From: Dermatemys mawii
Lineage: Eukaryota > Chordata > Testudines > Dermatemydidae
Length of the DNA: 64,000 nt
Assembly: GCA_007922305.1 (NCBI GenBank)
Contig: ML677351.1
Span: 10,259,558 to 10,323,557 of the forward strand
Direction: 5' to 3'
Positions 1-11,625 of this stretch are shown in pieces (the first letter of the stretch is position 1; every line of letters begins with the position of its first letter). Both the position numbers and the translations under genes were made by a program. Under the pieces are notes generated by a model. It was not told the DNA's origin. It saw only the letters and a program-made list of their open reading frames with translations, and ran no database searches.

Positions 1-285
1 AAAATGGAGCAGATATTACAGAAAAAAATAGCATCTGATTATTTTATGTCATGTCACCATGAATCAAAAGGCAATTAGAAACATTAGTCAGAAAAATCTG
101 TTAAGATTCCCATGTACACTAAAAAATCATAATGGATCCAGCTCGTTGTAATCAAACCTGAGATGAATCTTCCTGGCACTGTTCCACTGTCTATAAATAC
201 TTATTTGCTGAATGAGAGAGGGAGTGAACAGCAGAACAGCTTCAACAGGACAGTTTGAATGAGACTTGCCCCAGAACATCCCTTA

Positions 286-545
286 ACCCAGTGGTTTGGC
301 CACTCTCCTGCGACAGGGGAGACCTGGATTCAAGTCGCTGCTCCACAACGGGCAGAGTGGGCACTTGAACAGGGTCCCTCACATCCTGGGTGAATGCTCT
401 AATCCCTGTGCTGAAGGTTATAATGGGGCCAGCTCCTCCACCTGTGTCTTCTGCATGGGTTCATGTGTGCCCTCAGGACATCTGGATCTGACCCATAGGT
501 GGAGCAATACCTTATTTGAGAATCCTGCTAGGGCCTATGCATGAG
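286..545 (+). repeat. tRNA-derived SINE-like repeat
   Basis: A pol III-type internal promoter is visible. An A-box-like segment lies around 288-300 and a B-box-like GGATTCAAGTC at 326-336, spaced as in a tRNA head. The body then continues without coding character. The open frame across it is a by-product. The right end is uncertain and related sequence may run to about 660. The family assignment is inferred from the head only. Confidence 0.5.
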
Positions 546-1287
546 TTAGGCAACAAGCTGCTAGGCAGTGTCAGGACTCACACAGCCCTGCCATAATCAG
601 CCACTGAAATGTAGGCACCTACTGGACTTGAACAGCAGGAACCTAGGTGCTTACATAGGTGGCAGCACTGGTATTCATAAAACCCCTGCTAAGCTGCTGC
701 CTAAATATTTGTCTCATACACCAAAAGTTAGCTAGATACCTAAGTCTCTTTGTGAATTTGGACCTTGGTAGACATTTACACTTGTGTAAAGTGCACTATT
801 TTAATGGTGTTTCACACTCACTTTGCACAGATGTAAATTACTACACAAAGTACAAGGCATTGGGGAATCAGAGCCTGGCTCTTTGGCTAGTCTCCAAGAG
901 GGTGACAACTCTCCTGTGTTTGATCTCATTTATTAATGTGCCATACCAGCTATTTTTCAACTTTCCTCTGATATTTTCATTTTGAAATTTTGCCCACTGC
1001 ACAATTAGTGCACCTAATTCAAAATAGAAAACTACAAAATAACAAATGGGTCAACTGACGTTCTGACAAGATGACAGGTGGAGTCAAAAGTCACAAAATC
1101 AACTAGGACACATGAAATACGCTCCTTTGAAGTATTTTCTACTGGTGCATTTTTAATACGTAGTCAAATGAAAAGCAAACCAACTACTAAGTTCACTGCC
1201 TCTTTGACACACAAAATGGCCACCTGGAGATGTATATCTCTTCAGAAATTGATATCAAACAAATATTATTCTGTCAAGGATTTACCA
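546..1287. other. unassigned non-coding stretch
   Basis: AT-rich sequence with short open frames that resemble no protein family. Its first ~110 bases may be the tail of the preceding SINE. Confidence 0.5.
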
Positions 1288-1575
1288 CAGTGATGGGCAA
1301 CCTGTGGCCTGTGGGCCGATGCAGACCAGCAGGGTAATCTGATTGTGGTCCGCAAGACATTTTGCTGATGTTGACCATTCACAGACATGGTTCAACACTG
1401 CAGTTTGTCATTCCCAGCCAATGGGAGCCACTTCCCGCAGCTCTCATTGGCCGGGAAAGGCGAACTGCGGCCACTGGGAGCTGTGAGGGTCATGTCTGCA
1501 GATGGTCAGCATCAGCAAAATGTCTCACGGCCCCCAGTCAGATTATCCTGATGGGACACAGGTTGCCCTCCACTG
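1288..1575. mobile_element. non-autonomous hAT element (MITE)
   Basis: The unit begins CAGTGATGGGCAACCTGTG and ends with the matching inverted repeat (reading inward CAGTGGAGGGCAACCTGTG), typical hAT termini. It is flanked by ATTTACCA on the left and ATTTAGCA on the right, an 8-bp target duplication with one mismatch as expected for hAT. It is 288 bp, partly palindromic and has no coding capacity. The frame crossing it is a shadow. Confidence 0.85.
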
Positions 1576-1714
1576 ATTTAGCATGTAATTTGATGGAAAA
1601 CCATGCCAACAAATGCCCATCATATTCTCAACAGAAGAATGAGTTATGTCCACTGCTAATTGTACACATCCAAAATATTGTGAAAAGCATGGTTATGTAT
1701 TGGAGATAAAAATA

Positions 1715-2410
1715 AAAGGAAATATTTGAGATGAGAAGGAAAAGTAGCATACAACAGTATGCATATGATGCCAAGAAATTCAACACAAGAACAAATGGAT
1801 ATAAACTGGTCAACAGGAAGTTTAGACTCGAAATTAGACAAAGGTTTCTAATCATCAGAGGAGTGAAATTCTGGAACAGCCTTCCAAGGGAAGCACTGGG
1901 GGCAAAAGACCTATCTGGCTTCAAGACGAAGCTTGATAAGTTTATGGAGGAGATGTGTGATGGGAAAACGTAATTTTGGCAATTGATCTTTGACTATGGT
2001 AATAGAGGGGCCTGGTGATATATGATGGAAAGTTGGAGGGGATGGATCTAAGGTATTACAGAGAATTATTTCCTGGGTGTCTGGCTGGTGAGTCTTGCCC
2101 ACATGCTCATGGTTCAGCTGATCACCATATTTGGGGTCGGGAAGGAATTTTCCTCCAGGGCAAATTGGCAGAGACTCTGGAGGTTTTTCGCCTTACTCTG
2201 CAGCAGGAGGCATGAGTCACTTGTTGGAGAATTCTCTGTACGCTGAAGTCCTTAAACCAAGATTTGAGGACTTCAAAAGCTTAGATATAGGTGACAGGTA
2301 TATTGCAGGAATGAGTGGGTAAAATTCTGTGGCCTGCATTGTGCACGAGGTCAGACTAGATGATCATAATGGTCCCTTCTGACCTTGAAGTCTGTGAGTC
2401 TATGAGTCTA
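1715..2410 (+). mobile_element. CR1 LINE 3' fragment (reverse transcriptase C-terminus plus 3' UTR)
   Basis: The frame at about 1731-1973 carries the C-terminal CR1 block: the NTRTNGYKL segment, then FWNSLPREA, then GFKTKLDKF, ending in a stop. The 3' UTR follows, with the GGTCAGACTAGATGATCA-like segment near 2350, and it closes on a short TCTATGAGTC-type tandem end at 2391-2410. The 5' truncation is usual for LINEs. This CR1 end type differs from those at 21.7 kb and 63.7 kb. Confidence 0.88.
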
Positions 2411-2819
2411 AACACAAAAGAAACAAATACAATACACAGCATTTTAGTTAGTTATTGAGCAAGGAAAAAAAAAGAAATAAATAGTTTTTGTTTTTCAAAG
2501 TAAAAAGCACATTTTTCCATGGCTCTAAATGTAGCACATACTTCTGAGTTGAGAATAGGGGAATTAAAGGGTAGCAAATAGTCAATCTAAAGCCAGGGCA
2601 AAGTCATCAGTTGCAAAGTCAGCACTACCATCCTCACTTTTCTGAGTTATATATCTGAATATAATGATCAGCATCAGTTCTTACTCAGAAGTTCTACTAC
2701 TGCAAATCACCTTTGGGGATGATGTCAGGTGCTGAGTCAAATAGCACATCCACTGATTAGCACCTGATAATAAGCAAGATTAGTCATTAGTACTTTTGGT
2801 GGCAAACTTCCAGTGTGTC
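2411..2819. other. unassigned non-coding stretch
   Basis: AT-rich, with an A-run near 2464. Nothing recognised. Confidence 0.5.
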
Positions 2820-2825
2820 ACGATT

Positions 2826-3345
2826 AAGGCTATGTTTTAGTCATGGGTATTTTTCATAAGTCATGTACAGATCCATGGGCTGTACATTTTTATTTACTGC
2901 CCAGGACCTTCCATGACTTGTATTATATATCTCTAACTAAAGCTTGGGGTCACGAATGCCCTGGGGAAGCAGTCCAGGGGCACTGCAGGTGCTGGGGGGT
3001 GGCCCAGGACCTCGGCTGGTGCTGGGGGAGGAGCGGGAGATGGGCAGTGGTGCATGACCTGGGATCCCTGATGGCGAGGTGTAAGGGAGAGTTGGCAGGG
3101 CTGAGTTTCTCCACCTGGCTCCACATGTCCCTGCAACTCCAAGGGGGAGGGAAGACTAGGGGATCTCCAGGCACTGCCCTGCCATGAGATCCGACTCTGC
3201 AGCTTCCATTGGCTGAGAACCACAGCTAATGGGAGCTGCAGGTCGGCGCACAGAGTTGTCTGGACCCTCTGCCTAGAAGCTCCACCTAGAAGCTGCAGGG
3301 ACATGCTGGCCACTTTCAGGGAGCCTCCTCCTGCCCAGAGGTGTT
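2826..3345. repeat. GC-rich interspersed repeat, probably DNA-transposon derived
   Basis: There is an abrupt change to GC-rich sequence (about 2950-3340) inside an AT-rich background. It is preceded by a segment around 2830-2930 with short inverted motifs (TCATG / CATGA, ATGGGCTGTAC). Several open frames overlap on both strands, the composition effect expected from GC-rich non-coding DNA. I could not place both termini, so the class is a guess, possibly a hAT-like non-autonomous element. Confidence 0.35.
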
Positions 3346-3564
3346 TTGGAAATATTCCTTGAGTCGGAGACATCAAAAGTATGATTCTAAGTCACCACAG
3401 AACTGTATCATGTTCACGGGCCTGGAGGGACAAAATGAGAGGCCCCAAGATAGGACAGACTCTTCTGCCAGGCTAAGAGTACAGCTTGAAAGATTAACAA
3501 TATTGTTGGGTGGGTTAAGGGAACTACTGTTGTGGCTCCTCCTGGCATGTAGCAGTTTAGTGTC

Positions 3565-4545
3565 TGACTAAAAGAATATTTCCAACACACTTCTGAGCAA
3601 AATACTAACCCACAGAAACCTCCCTACCAGCATTACAAAAAGAAGGATTCTGCGTGGACTCCTCCTGAAGGGCAAAACAGCAGACTGGACTTTTAAATAG
3701 AGTGCTTCCGTCAACGTGCACGAGCTGAAATTGTTCAAAAGCAGCATCACTTGCCCCAATACCTCAGCCATGTGGAACACAATGCCATCCACAGCCTCAG
3801 GAACAACTCTGACATCATAATCAAAAAGCTGACAAATGAGGTGGGCTGTCGTCATCATGAATAGGTTGGAATATGAACAAAAGTCTCCTAGGCAGCTTTC
3901 TAACTCCTCATTCTACAGATCATTATCCTCTGATCCCACTGATGATTACCGAAAGAAACTACACCATCTGCTCAAGAAACTCCCTGAAAAAGCACATGAA
4001 CACATTTATACAGACACATGCCAAGAACCAGGGGCATTCTATTTGCTACCCAAGATCCATAAACTTGGAAATCCTGGATGCCCCATCATCTCAGGCGTTG
4101 GCACCCTAACAGCAGTATTGTCTGACTATGTAGACGCTCTCCTCAGGCCCTACACTACCAGAGCTCCCAGCTATCCTCAAGACACCACTGACTTCCTGGG
4201 GAAACTACAATCCATTAGTGATCTTCCAGAAAACCTGGCCACTGTGGATGTAGAAATCCTCTACACCAACATTCCACACAAAGAAGGACTACAAGCTATC
4301 AGGAATAGTATCCCAGATAATATCATAGCAAACCTAGTGGCTGAACTTTGTGACTTTGTCCTCACCCACAACTATTTCACATTTGGGGACAATATATAAC
4401 TTGAAGTATACCTTCAAGTATATCTTCATACTGTATGCTTCATTCTATGCATCTAATGAAGTGGGCTGTAGTCCACAAAAGTTTATGCTCAAATAAAATT
4501 TGTTGGTCTCTAAGGTGCCACAAGTACTCCTCATTCTTTTTGCAA
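3565..4545 (+). pseudogene. Penelope-like retroelement fragment (reverse transcriptase, 5' truncated, internally deleted)
   Basis: Penelope-like elements encode a reverse transcriptase joined to a GIY-YIG endonuclease. From about 3590 the sequence follows the region upstream of the RT (PQKPPYQHYKKKD). A frame break falls near 3830, and the main open segment is 3836-4399 (187 aa). That segment has the RT landmarks LLPKIHKLGNPGCPIISG and motif A in VDVEILYTNIPHKEG, whose aspartate is intact. It stops just after YFTFGDN, before RT motifs B-E. The next sequence is the element's 3' tail (4440-4545), so the rest of the RT and the GIY-YIG domain have been deleted. The fragment cannot be active. Confidence 0.88.
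4453..4490 (+). ncRNA. degenerate hammerhead-like ribozyme motif in Penelope 3' tail
   Basis: Order of parts: CTAATGA (hammerhead core CTGANGA with G5 changed to A), one extra A, a stem-loop GTGGGC-TGTA-GTCCAC (4461-4476), AAAA where the core needs GAAA, then GTTTATGCTC as a short stem III ending in the usual cleavage position C. Penelope-like elements are known to carry hammerhead ribozymes. The two core substitutions imply this copy does not cleave. The extra A beside stem II makes the assignment tentative. Confidence 0.5.
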
Positions 4546-5084
4546 AAGATTCTTATTTGTCAAACCAAACTGAAATGTTTTGTTTTAGGTAAGTTCAGCA
4601 TTAATCTGTTCTGTGTTGCCATGGTTCTTCATAGGAGTTGCAGTTTGTGTGCCTTTCACTCCTATGCTCTTCTTTGGGATGGGTTATATCACTCATTGTG
4701 CAGCATCCCTTCTGGCTGGACAGATCTGGTGCTTCATAGAAGATTTCATCCAGCCAGAGAGCCTGGTCCAGAGAGAAGAAGGGAGAATGAGACAATTCAC
4801 ATGAAATACCATAGCAGCACACTGGACCATAGATTAATGTTGAACCAAGTTGAAATGAAACATTTCAATTTAAGGAATGTTTCCAAATTTCATTTTTTAA
4901 TCAGAAATGTGAAAAACAAAATGTTCAGAATAAATTTGCTTCAGAACTTTCCAGTCTGTGAAAAACTATCCCGGTATTTAACTTCAAGATAACACATCTG
5001 ATCCTGAAAAGCAAATTCCTTCTTTATTCTTTTTGCAAGACAGAGCCTCCATCATCTCACAAAGCATCACTCTTTTATTCTAGT
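4546..5084. other. unassigned stretch
   Basis: It contains a short open segment (4613-4804) with hydrophobic residues. It has no convincing splice sites or family match, and I did not call it an exon. Confidence 0.45.
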
Positions 5085-6190
5085 TGTGACAGTCTGTGCC
5101 CTTACGTTCACTCTTGTTACAAGACTATGATAAATTTTGTACAGAGTATGCCTTGTGAGGTATCATTTGAAAACTCATGATGTACTGATCATTATTGTCC
5201 TTATAAAATATGTGTGGCAACATTGTATGTGAAGTTATGAAATTCTACTGTATAAGACATGTTCCAAGTCAAAAGAAACAGCTTCAAACCACTTCCCAGA
5301 ACCAAAAGGCCATGCAGCACCTCAGCCAGGTGTCAGCATAATAAAATGGACTATCATCTGGTAAAGTGACCATTCTCTGGCTAGAAAATGGGTGTGAGTG
5401 AGAAATTTACATCTTGGCAATGGAATAACTGGAAATTCCCAAGGAAACAGAGCCCCTTGCTCCTGAACCTCAGTTGAAGAGGATTATCAAAGAAAAATAG
5501 AGCTCTAAAAAATGAGAGCAGAGTTCCCAAAATATTCCTCTTTTCTCTCTATCCACTGCAATCACAACACCTAAGGAACAGAAACAGTTCTGAACTGAGG
5601 GGAAAATCCTGTCTGAAAGGAATTCAGCAAGTAAGACTGAAAAAGCATGTGGTGAGAGAAATCTTTGCTTTGAATTCATAAGTTAGGTATTAGTTTGCAT
5701 TTTACCTTTTATTTCTTTGTAACCAATTCTGACTTTTATGCCTCATTGCTTGTGATCACTTAAATCTCTCTTTCTGAAGTTAATAAACTTGTTTTATTCT
5801 TTTATCTCAACCACTGTGTGTTTGGTTTGAAGTGTTTGGGAAACTCTATTTGAGATAACAAGGTTCATTCATATCTTTTTCTATTAATGAAATGACAGAC
5901 TTTCTATGAGCTTCTGTTATGCAGGAAGGTACTGGGCAGTACAAGATACACATTTTGGGGACAAGTCTGGACTGAACATTTTCTGGTGTCACTTTGCAAT
6001 ATAATTTAGGAGTCACTGCTAAGTGCATTCATATAACTCATCTGGGGGTAATTTAGATGCTAGACACTGTGTGTGATCAGGCCAGAAGTGGTTATTTTCA
6101 TATCCAAGTAGTGTAAAAGGCACCCCATGTTGGAGAATTGAGGAGACATAGCTGTCCATCAATCCGGATTGTACCCTGAGTAATCTCATA
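5085..6190 (+). mobile_element. solo LTR-like unit
   Basis: It begins TGTGACAG and ends near TCATA (a decayed TCACA). It is flanked by CTAGT (5080-5084) and CTAGA (6191-6195), a 5-bp target duplication with one mismatch, as left by retroviral-type integrases. A polyadenylation signal AATAAA lies at 5782-5787. A TATA-like GTGTAAAAGG lies near 6112, downstream of the AATAAA, which is the wrong order for a simple U3-R-U5 LTR. It may be a composite of two units or not an LTR. No coding region. Confidence 0.55.
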
Positions 6191-7539
6191 CTAGAATTCT
6201 GAGATTAATTAACTAGCCATATATGGCCTAGTGTGAGTACCATTTACATCCCATTACTCAGGTCAGCCAACAGTGGTATTTTCTACTAGCCAGAGGATTC
6301 ACACATTTCCTGCCAATCTCTGGAATGGGTCAATAGTACAGTGTATCATAAGACACTATTTAAATCTTGGTGTGAAGTCCTGGCTCCACTCAATACCATG
6401 TCTTAAATAGAGCTAAGAATTCACCCTTTATGTTTACTACACCACAATAATTCCGTATCAAATTTATAGTATATTGTATATTAAAACAGGAATTCCAGAA
6501 ACATGCAGTAAATTTGCATGCTCTGAAAGGTAAGTGATAAGATAATAATGTAACTCACTATACATGTAAGAAAATTCCACAAAATACATTTCTTGTTTTT
6601 ATTTGAATCTTACATTTCATATTCAAGAAAACTACATGGAGTTTATTTGAATGTGCAGTGGCGCTGACATGAAATAAATACACACTCGTCCACTTTAAAA
6701 TATGTGCATGTACTGTAAATTCATTTGAATCTTATACTGCATCTTAAAGCTGTTTAATTTGAATGTATCATCAATCACAATTGTATCCTCCTTGTCCACC
6801 CAAACCACCCACGGAAACTGAATATAAAAAAACAATTTTAATACAACATTATGGATGAGAAATTGAACACCTGAAAATTATGAAATTTAAAGTTTTTCCA
6901 CAGCAACAATATTTTAGCCATATTGCAAGCATATAGAAGCATAAAGCTGAACAGCAAATAGAGCAATATAATAATATACTATGTATGTGAAGGGAATTGA
7001 GTTATAGTATTCCATGGAACATAATTTTTATAACTTTTTAAATTCTTATACTTAACATTCTATTAATGCAGATTTTTTGCATTGAATTGTAGATTAGTTT
7101 ATGATGAGGAAATGACTCAGTTATACCCACTTGTGCAACATTGTCTTCTGTGGGATGGGAGAATGGGTTGTCATATATATATAAAATATATAACTAGATC
7201 ACTGTCCACTGCTTCTGTTAGTTTTTTATTTAAAACTAATTGGTTTTGATTTTTTTTAATATTATTAACTTGAAGTTGCCAAGGTAGAATTTCTATCAGA
7301 GAGAGCCAAATTCTCCCTTTGCAGTAGATTAGCAGAAAGCAAATGCACCATTTAACCCCTATTTAGAAGACTTATGTGAAATTTAAATAGGGCGTAGGCC
7401 TTGTGCTGCTTATCTACCCTAAGTACACGAAGGTAACTACTTAGGTGAAAAAGAATTAATGGATTATTTGTTCTTTAGGTTGAAACTATACACTGGTGGG
7501 TAGAAAATATGATATTTTTCTCCTCTCTTCAATGCTGGC
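6191..7539. other. unassigned AT-rich stretch
   Basis: Very AT-rich with short TA runs (about 7173-7195). No open frame with family character and no repeat ends that I recognise. Confidence 0.55.
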
Positions 7540-7960
7540 TTCACTGTCAGGGCCAGGTCATGTATGGGCAGCTTAATGAGTAGAGCCAGAGTCAGACATC
7601 TGGAATCAGAGTCATGGGTTGATCCAGAATTAGGAACTAGGAGTCAGATGTTGAGGCCAAGTAAGGAGATGGATGGTAAGGCCTAGCCACCTAGGAACCA
7701 GTAGCAGGAGAGAAAGCTGAACCCAATATCAGAGCCAGGAGGTAAAGCCAAGGCCAGGAGCTAGAGGATCAGAAAGAGAATGAGAAAGTACGATCTGTAG
7801 CAGCAGCTAGCTGGGATTCCACCTAGTTGCACAAACTTCCCGGATCCTCCCCAGGCTTAAGAAGCATGTTATTGGGAATGGCTTGTCAATCGGGCCCCCT
7901 GTTGGTGGCACATCCTGTGGTGCGTGGGAGTCTCTGAGGCTCATGATCTGCCAAGCATGG
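7540..7960. repeat. purine-rich interspersed repeat with GAGCCAG/GAGTCAG motifs
   Basis: The segment is built from irregular repeats of AGAGCCAG, GAGTCAGA and AGGAGC-like words. It resembles the sequence at 51600-51860 and, in the opposite sense, 59220-59460. The three may be copies of one interspersed repeat, perhaps an LTR. Ends could not be fixed. Confidence 0.4.
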
Positions 7961-10110
7961 CTGGTGCTAGAGCTAGTAGTTGGTAGTGTGGTGATGACGA
8001 CAACTTTGGGATGCTACAAACCCAGGTTCTAGACCTCCTGCTTCTTACATTCAAGCAGCTTTTATAAAAAGGTGGTTTCATTGTGCAGATGGAAAGCAAA
8101 ACACACAATCTTCTTACTCTTTTCCATCCCACTTGCACCATACTATATGATCTAGGTTTTCCTTTTATAAGTATTGGGTGAAACTCATTCCAGTGCAAAA
8201 TGTCAGCCCAAGGCCAATGCTTCATTTTTTGCCCTACTTATATATGTAAAACGAAGTGGCTGGACAAGGACAGCCAATAGAGCCATTATAGTATGCAGGC
8301 TCAGAACCTTTGTTTTCAATCCAATGCAGCCAAAGGGCTTGTGTATTCACTTACCATACCTATGACATATTGTAACATGTTCATGTGCTAGTGTCACTGG
8401 ATTCTGGCTTGTACGATAGCACAACAAAGAATCAACACAGAGTTGGGTAAAATGTCTAAGACTCTCAAATATAGAATAAACAATCGAATTCATTGCCTGC
8501 TTAAACTGTTTTTTTCCATTGTTTTATGTTACAGAACAGCTTTTATTTAAAAAAAGAAAGAAATAAAAAGGTGATGCTAAGCAGGCACTCACTGATAAAT
8601 GTTGGAAAACTATAGCCCTCTCAATTCTCAAGATTTCTAGAGAAGACATTCACACTCCTGCTACAAAGACAAGACATATTCTGGCACTCATTTACTTCAG
8701 TGCTCATAGGCTCAGGTTCTAAATAAACGAATGTTTTATAAAGTCATAAAAATAGCTTATTCTCTATTGTCACTTCAATACGTGGCTTTTCATTAGAACA
8801 AATGTGAGCGCAGCGTGTGTACACATCACCACTTCAGGTTGCTGAGATACATTTTCTGGTTTATGAAAAAGCAGAGATAATAGTTTTGTGAAATCCCACA
8901 TCAAATGCACAGAGCACAAATTAGCTCTGCCTCTGGGAAAGTCTAAGATGTGCATGGATGTTTTTGGAAGATATTCATAATTAAGATTTTTTTTAATAGA
9001 CATTCTCTCTTTTCTGCAGGCTGGATATGTATCTTTCCCTGAAAATCAAATACACCATAATAAATCCACAAAAACATTTCTATAGTTTAACTGTTACGTT
9101 ACATTGCTCTAAAACAAAGTGGAATGGCCATGCAATGGGCTTTTGTGGGGAGGGGAAGTAAATCGCTGCTTATAACAGGCAAGAGGTGAAAAGAAATGTC
9201 TGGTCCTGCAGTGTGCTGAATGGCCCTTGCAAGGAAGTCTCTTGCAATGGCCCTCAACTCCCATTGAAGTCATTCACCAACTTGCAAGAGATGCTCAGGA
9301 CCTTGCAGACTCAGGCCTTAAATTACCTGTAATAGCAGTTTTTAACATAAACAACAACTTCTGATATCCCCAGTTTGTGTCCATCATTCAATTGTTCTCT
9401 GACAAATGCATATTCAGTATTCAGCTACCAACACCGCTCTCCCAATCCTCCCTATGACTTCTGCCTACAGCAGTATAAACAGAGATAAAAGCAAAAGGGA
9501 GCAGGGACTGGGGGTTCAGAGGAGTATAGCTCCCCATCCTCCTATGAGTAAAGAGAGATCTCTCTCCTCCATAGATGGTGTGATGAGATCTCCCTTTTTT
9601 CTTTCAATTTATGTTAGCCAAAGGAGTGTGTCCCTCTCCACCCCCAGAAAGAACTCCACCCAAGAGATCAGTCCCTAGCAGAGAGATGCTCCACCTGCAC
9701 CAAGCAAGACAGGATTGTATCATTCCAAAATACCTCCTTCTCACTTTGGGAGTAACAGACTCCTCTCTTCTTTTATAATAAAGGGATCACTTTGATAATC
9801 TCCCTGCTTCCCCTGGTCATGGCAACACAGGATTGCTCTGGTCAACACAACTTATTCTCATTTTAAATGTAATCTATTTAAGGTATTTACATAATCTCTA
9901 TTACTTTAGTATCTAAGTGCCTAAAATAAATCCACAATAGATAATACATACAAAACAGGTGTCATGTTTACAATATGTGAATTAAGCTACCACTGAGCAA
10001 AATCAGCTTCCTCTGATAATCTCATTACCAAAAGTCCCCAGACTAGGATGAACCAGCATTAACACCAGTTAGAGCCTTGACCACACCACCAAACAAACAA
10101 ACAATGCTGC
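7961..10110. other. unassigned non-coding stretch
   Basis: Mixed AT-rich sequence with scattered short frames that look random. A locally C/T-rich part lies at about 9430-9850. No element termini recognised. Confidence 0.5.
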
Positions 10111-11021
10111 TGTGACCGGGGGCCCAGTAGGGACCAGCTGAGGTCACTCAATTAGGGTGAACTGCAAAGAATGGGGCAGACAAATTCCAAAGCTGGTGGA
10201 TATTCCAGTACTTAGATTTACCAAGCCAGCATAAAACAGCTTCTTTATTACGTCACTGGTTATACAAAAGGCCAAAACAACATAGTTCTTGTAAAGTGAT
10301 CCAGCCTCAGACATCCATCCAGGTACCCAAGTCAAATATGATGAAGATTCCCGAAAATCTTATTTCATTATATATATCTATATCTATCTATCTCTATCTC
10401 TATATCTATATATATAGATAGATATTTAAAAGTCCTACCTATCCCAAAGGATTCAACACATTACCTTCCAGGTTATTGAATATTCCAGATCTTACCCAAT
10501 TACACACGACAGTTAATTCTTAAATAAACAAAAATGTATTAAAAAAGAAAAGAGAGTATGGTTAAAAGATCAAAATACATACAGACATGAGTTTAATTCT
10601 TGAGGTTCAGATACATAGCAGAGATGGTGAGCTTTGTAGTTGCAAAGAGTTATTTTAAAATTGCATTCACAGACTATAGTCCAATGTCCAATATCACCTT
10701 CAGGGCATACCAGCATAATCTTGCAACTCAAACTTCCCCTGATGAAGCTTAATCAGATTTGAGATGACAGAATCAGGACCCAATGGTCTTTTATACAGTG
10801 TTCTAGCATCTACTTGACTACATAGTCTGGCTTTTGGTGTAACCTTCTGATTCCTGAACATCAGCAGTAATTAGTTACACAAATTAACATAGGGCAATTT
10901 ATGCATTAGGCAGTCTATCATAAACTTCAAAAAGATATATAGACAATGACATTATTTCACCCAAGATTCATCTGTATGTTAATATTCCTTTTTTATCTCT
11001 GAATCAATAGTGTTAGTGACA
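10111..11021 (-). mobile_element. LTR-like element, minus strand
   Basis: Read on the minus strand it starts TGTCACTAAC and ends GGTCACA. A TATA box (CTGTATAAAAGACC) is at about 10785-10798, and downstream sequence is rich in polyadenylation-like ATTAAA words near 10590, the normal U3-R-U5 order. The pentamers outside these termini (GCTGC and GGGAG) do not match, so the exact ends are unproven. A microsatellite sits inside. Confidence 0.5.
10369..10425. repeat. TA/TATC microsatellite
   Basis: Irregular array of TATC, TCTA and TA units ending in AGATAGATA. It lies inside the LTR-like element. Confidence 0.9.
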
Positions 11022-11183
11022 GGGAGGAATTGTCTGTTTACATGGCTAGCTTTAAAGATACACACAATTAGTATCACTTCTAATAATAAATATAGGTTTG
11101 CATTTCAAAGTTCTAGTCTATCTACCATAAATGGCCCTCATTACCATTCACATGCCTTTGCATCATTTATTTTAAAGGAGGGC

Positions 11184-11620
11184 TGTTGCAGAGTACTCAG
11201 TGTCCCGTAGGAACGAGGCACACACACAGCTGTTGAATAAAAGTAGTGAGTTTATTGAAGCAAAAGTGACACACCTGCAACGGGGGCTCCCTTCGTTGCT
11301 GCCACTGAGACGGGGAAAGCCCAACGCAGTGGAGCAATGCTCGGGATGAAGCCCACAGAAACATTTGCATCTCATGCATACCTCATGAATAACTAATACC
11401 TTGTTTTTATCTTATTAGTATTACATAATACAAGCAGGTGTCTTGTTAGTCTACACATTACAGGCAGGCGCTGGGAACCGGTTAACTCCGGAATGTGAAA
11501 TATGCGATAACAGGGCAGGGACTGATAGCGATGGCCAAAAGTACCCTTTCCTTCCCAGGAGTTGGTGGGGGATGAGCACCCCTAGCACTCTTTCGTGACA
11601 ATGTCTTCTGCGCCCTTACA
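11184..11620 (-). mobile_element. solo LTR (endogenous retrovirus type), minus strand
   Basis: On the plus strand the unit runs TGTTGCAG...CCCTTACA, giving TG...CA termini. It is flanked on both sides by a perfect AGGGC (11179-11183 and 11621-11625), the 5-bp target duplication of a retroviral integrase. On the minus strand a polyadenylation signal AATAAA (plus-strand TTTATT, 11251-11256) lies about 65 bp from the 3' end. That fits an LTR of 437 bp with short U5. There is no internal region, so it is a solo LTR left by recombination. Confidence 0.85.
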
Positions 11621-11625
11621 AGGGC

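Noticed and set aside
2843..3376. Long frames on both strands in the 2.9-3.4 kb GC-rich block
   Set aside because: Overlapping antisense frames in a GC-rich interspersed repeat, with no motifs.
4601..4822. Possible membrane-protein exon or processed pseudogene (hydrophobic 63-residue segment)
   Set aside because: No family recognised, an open frame also exists on the opposite strand, and no convincing splice sites or neighbouring exons.
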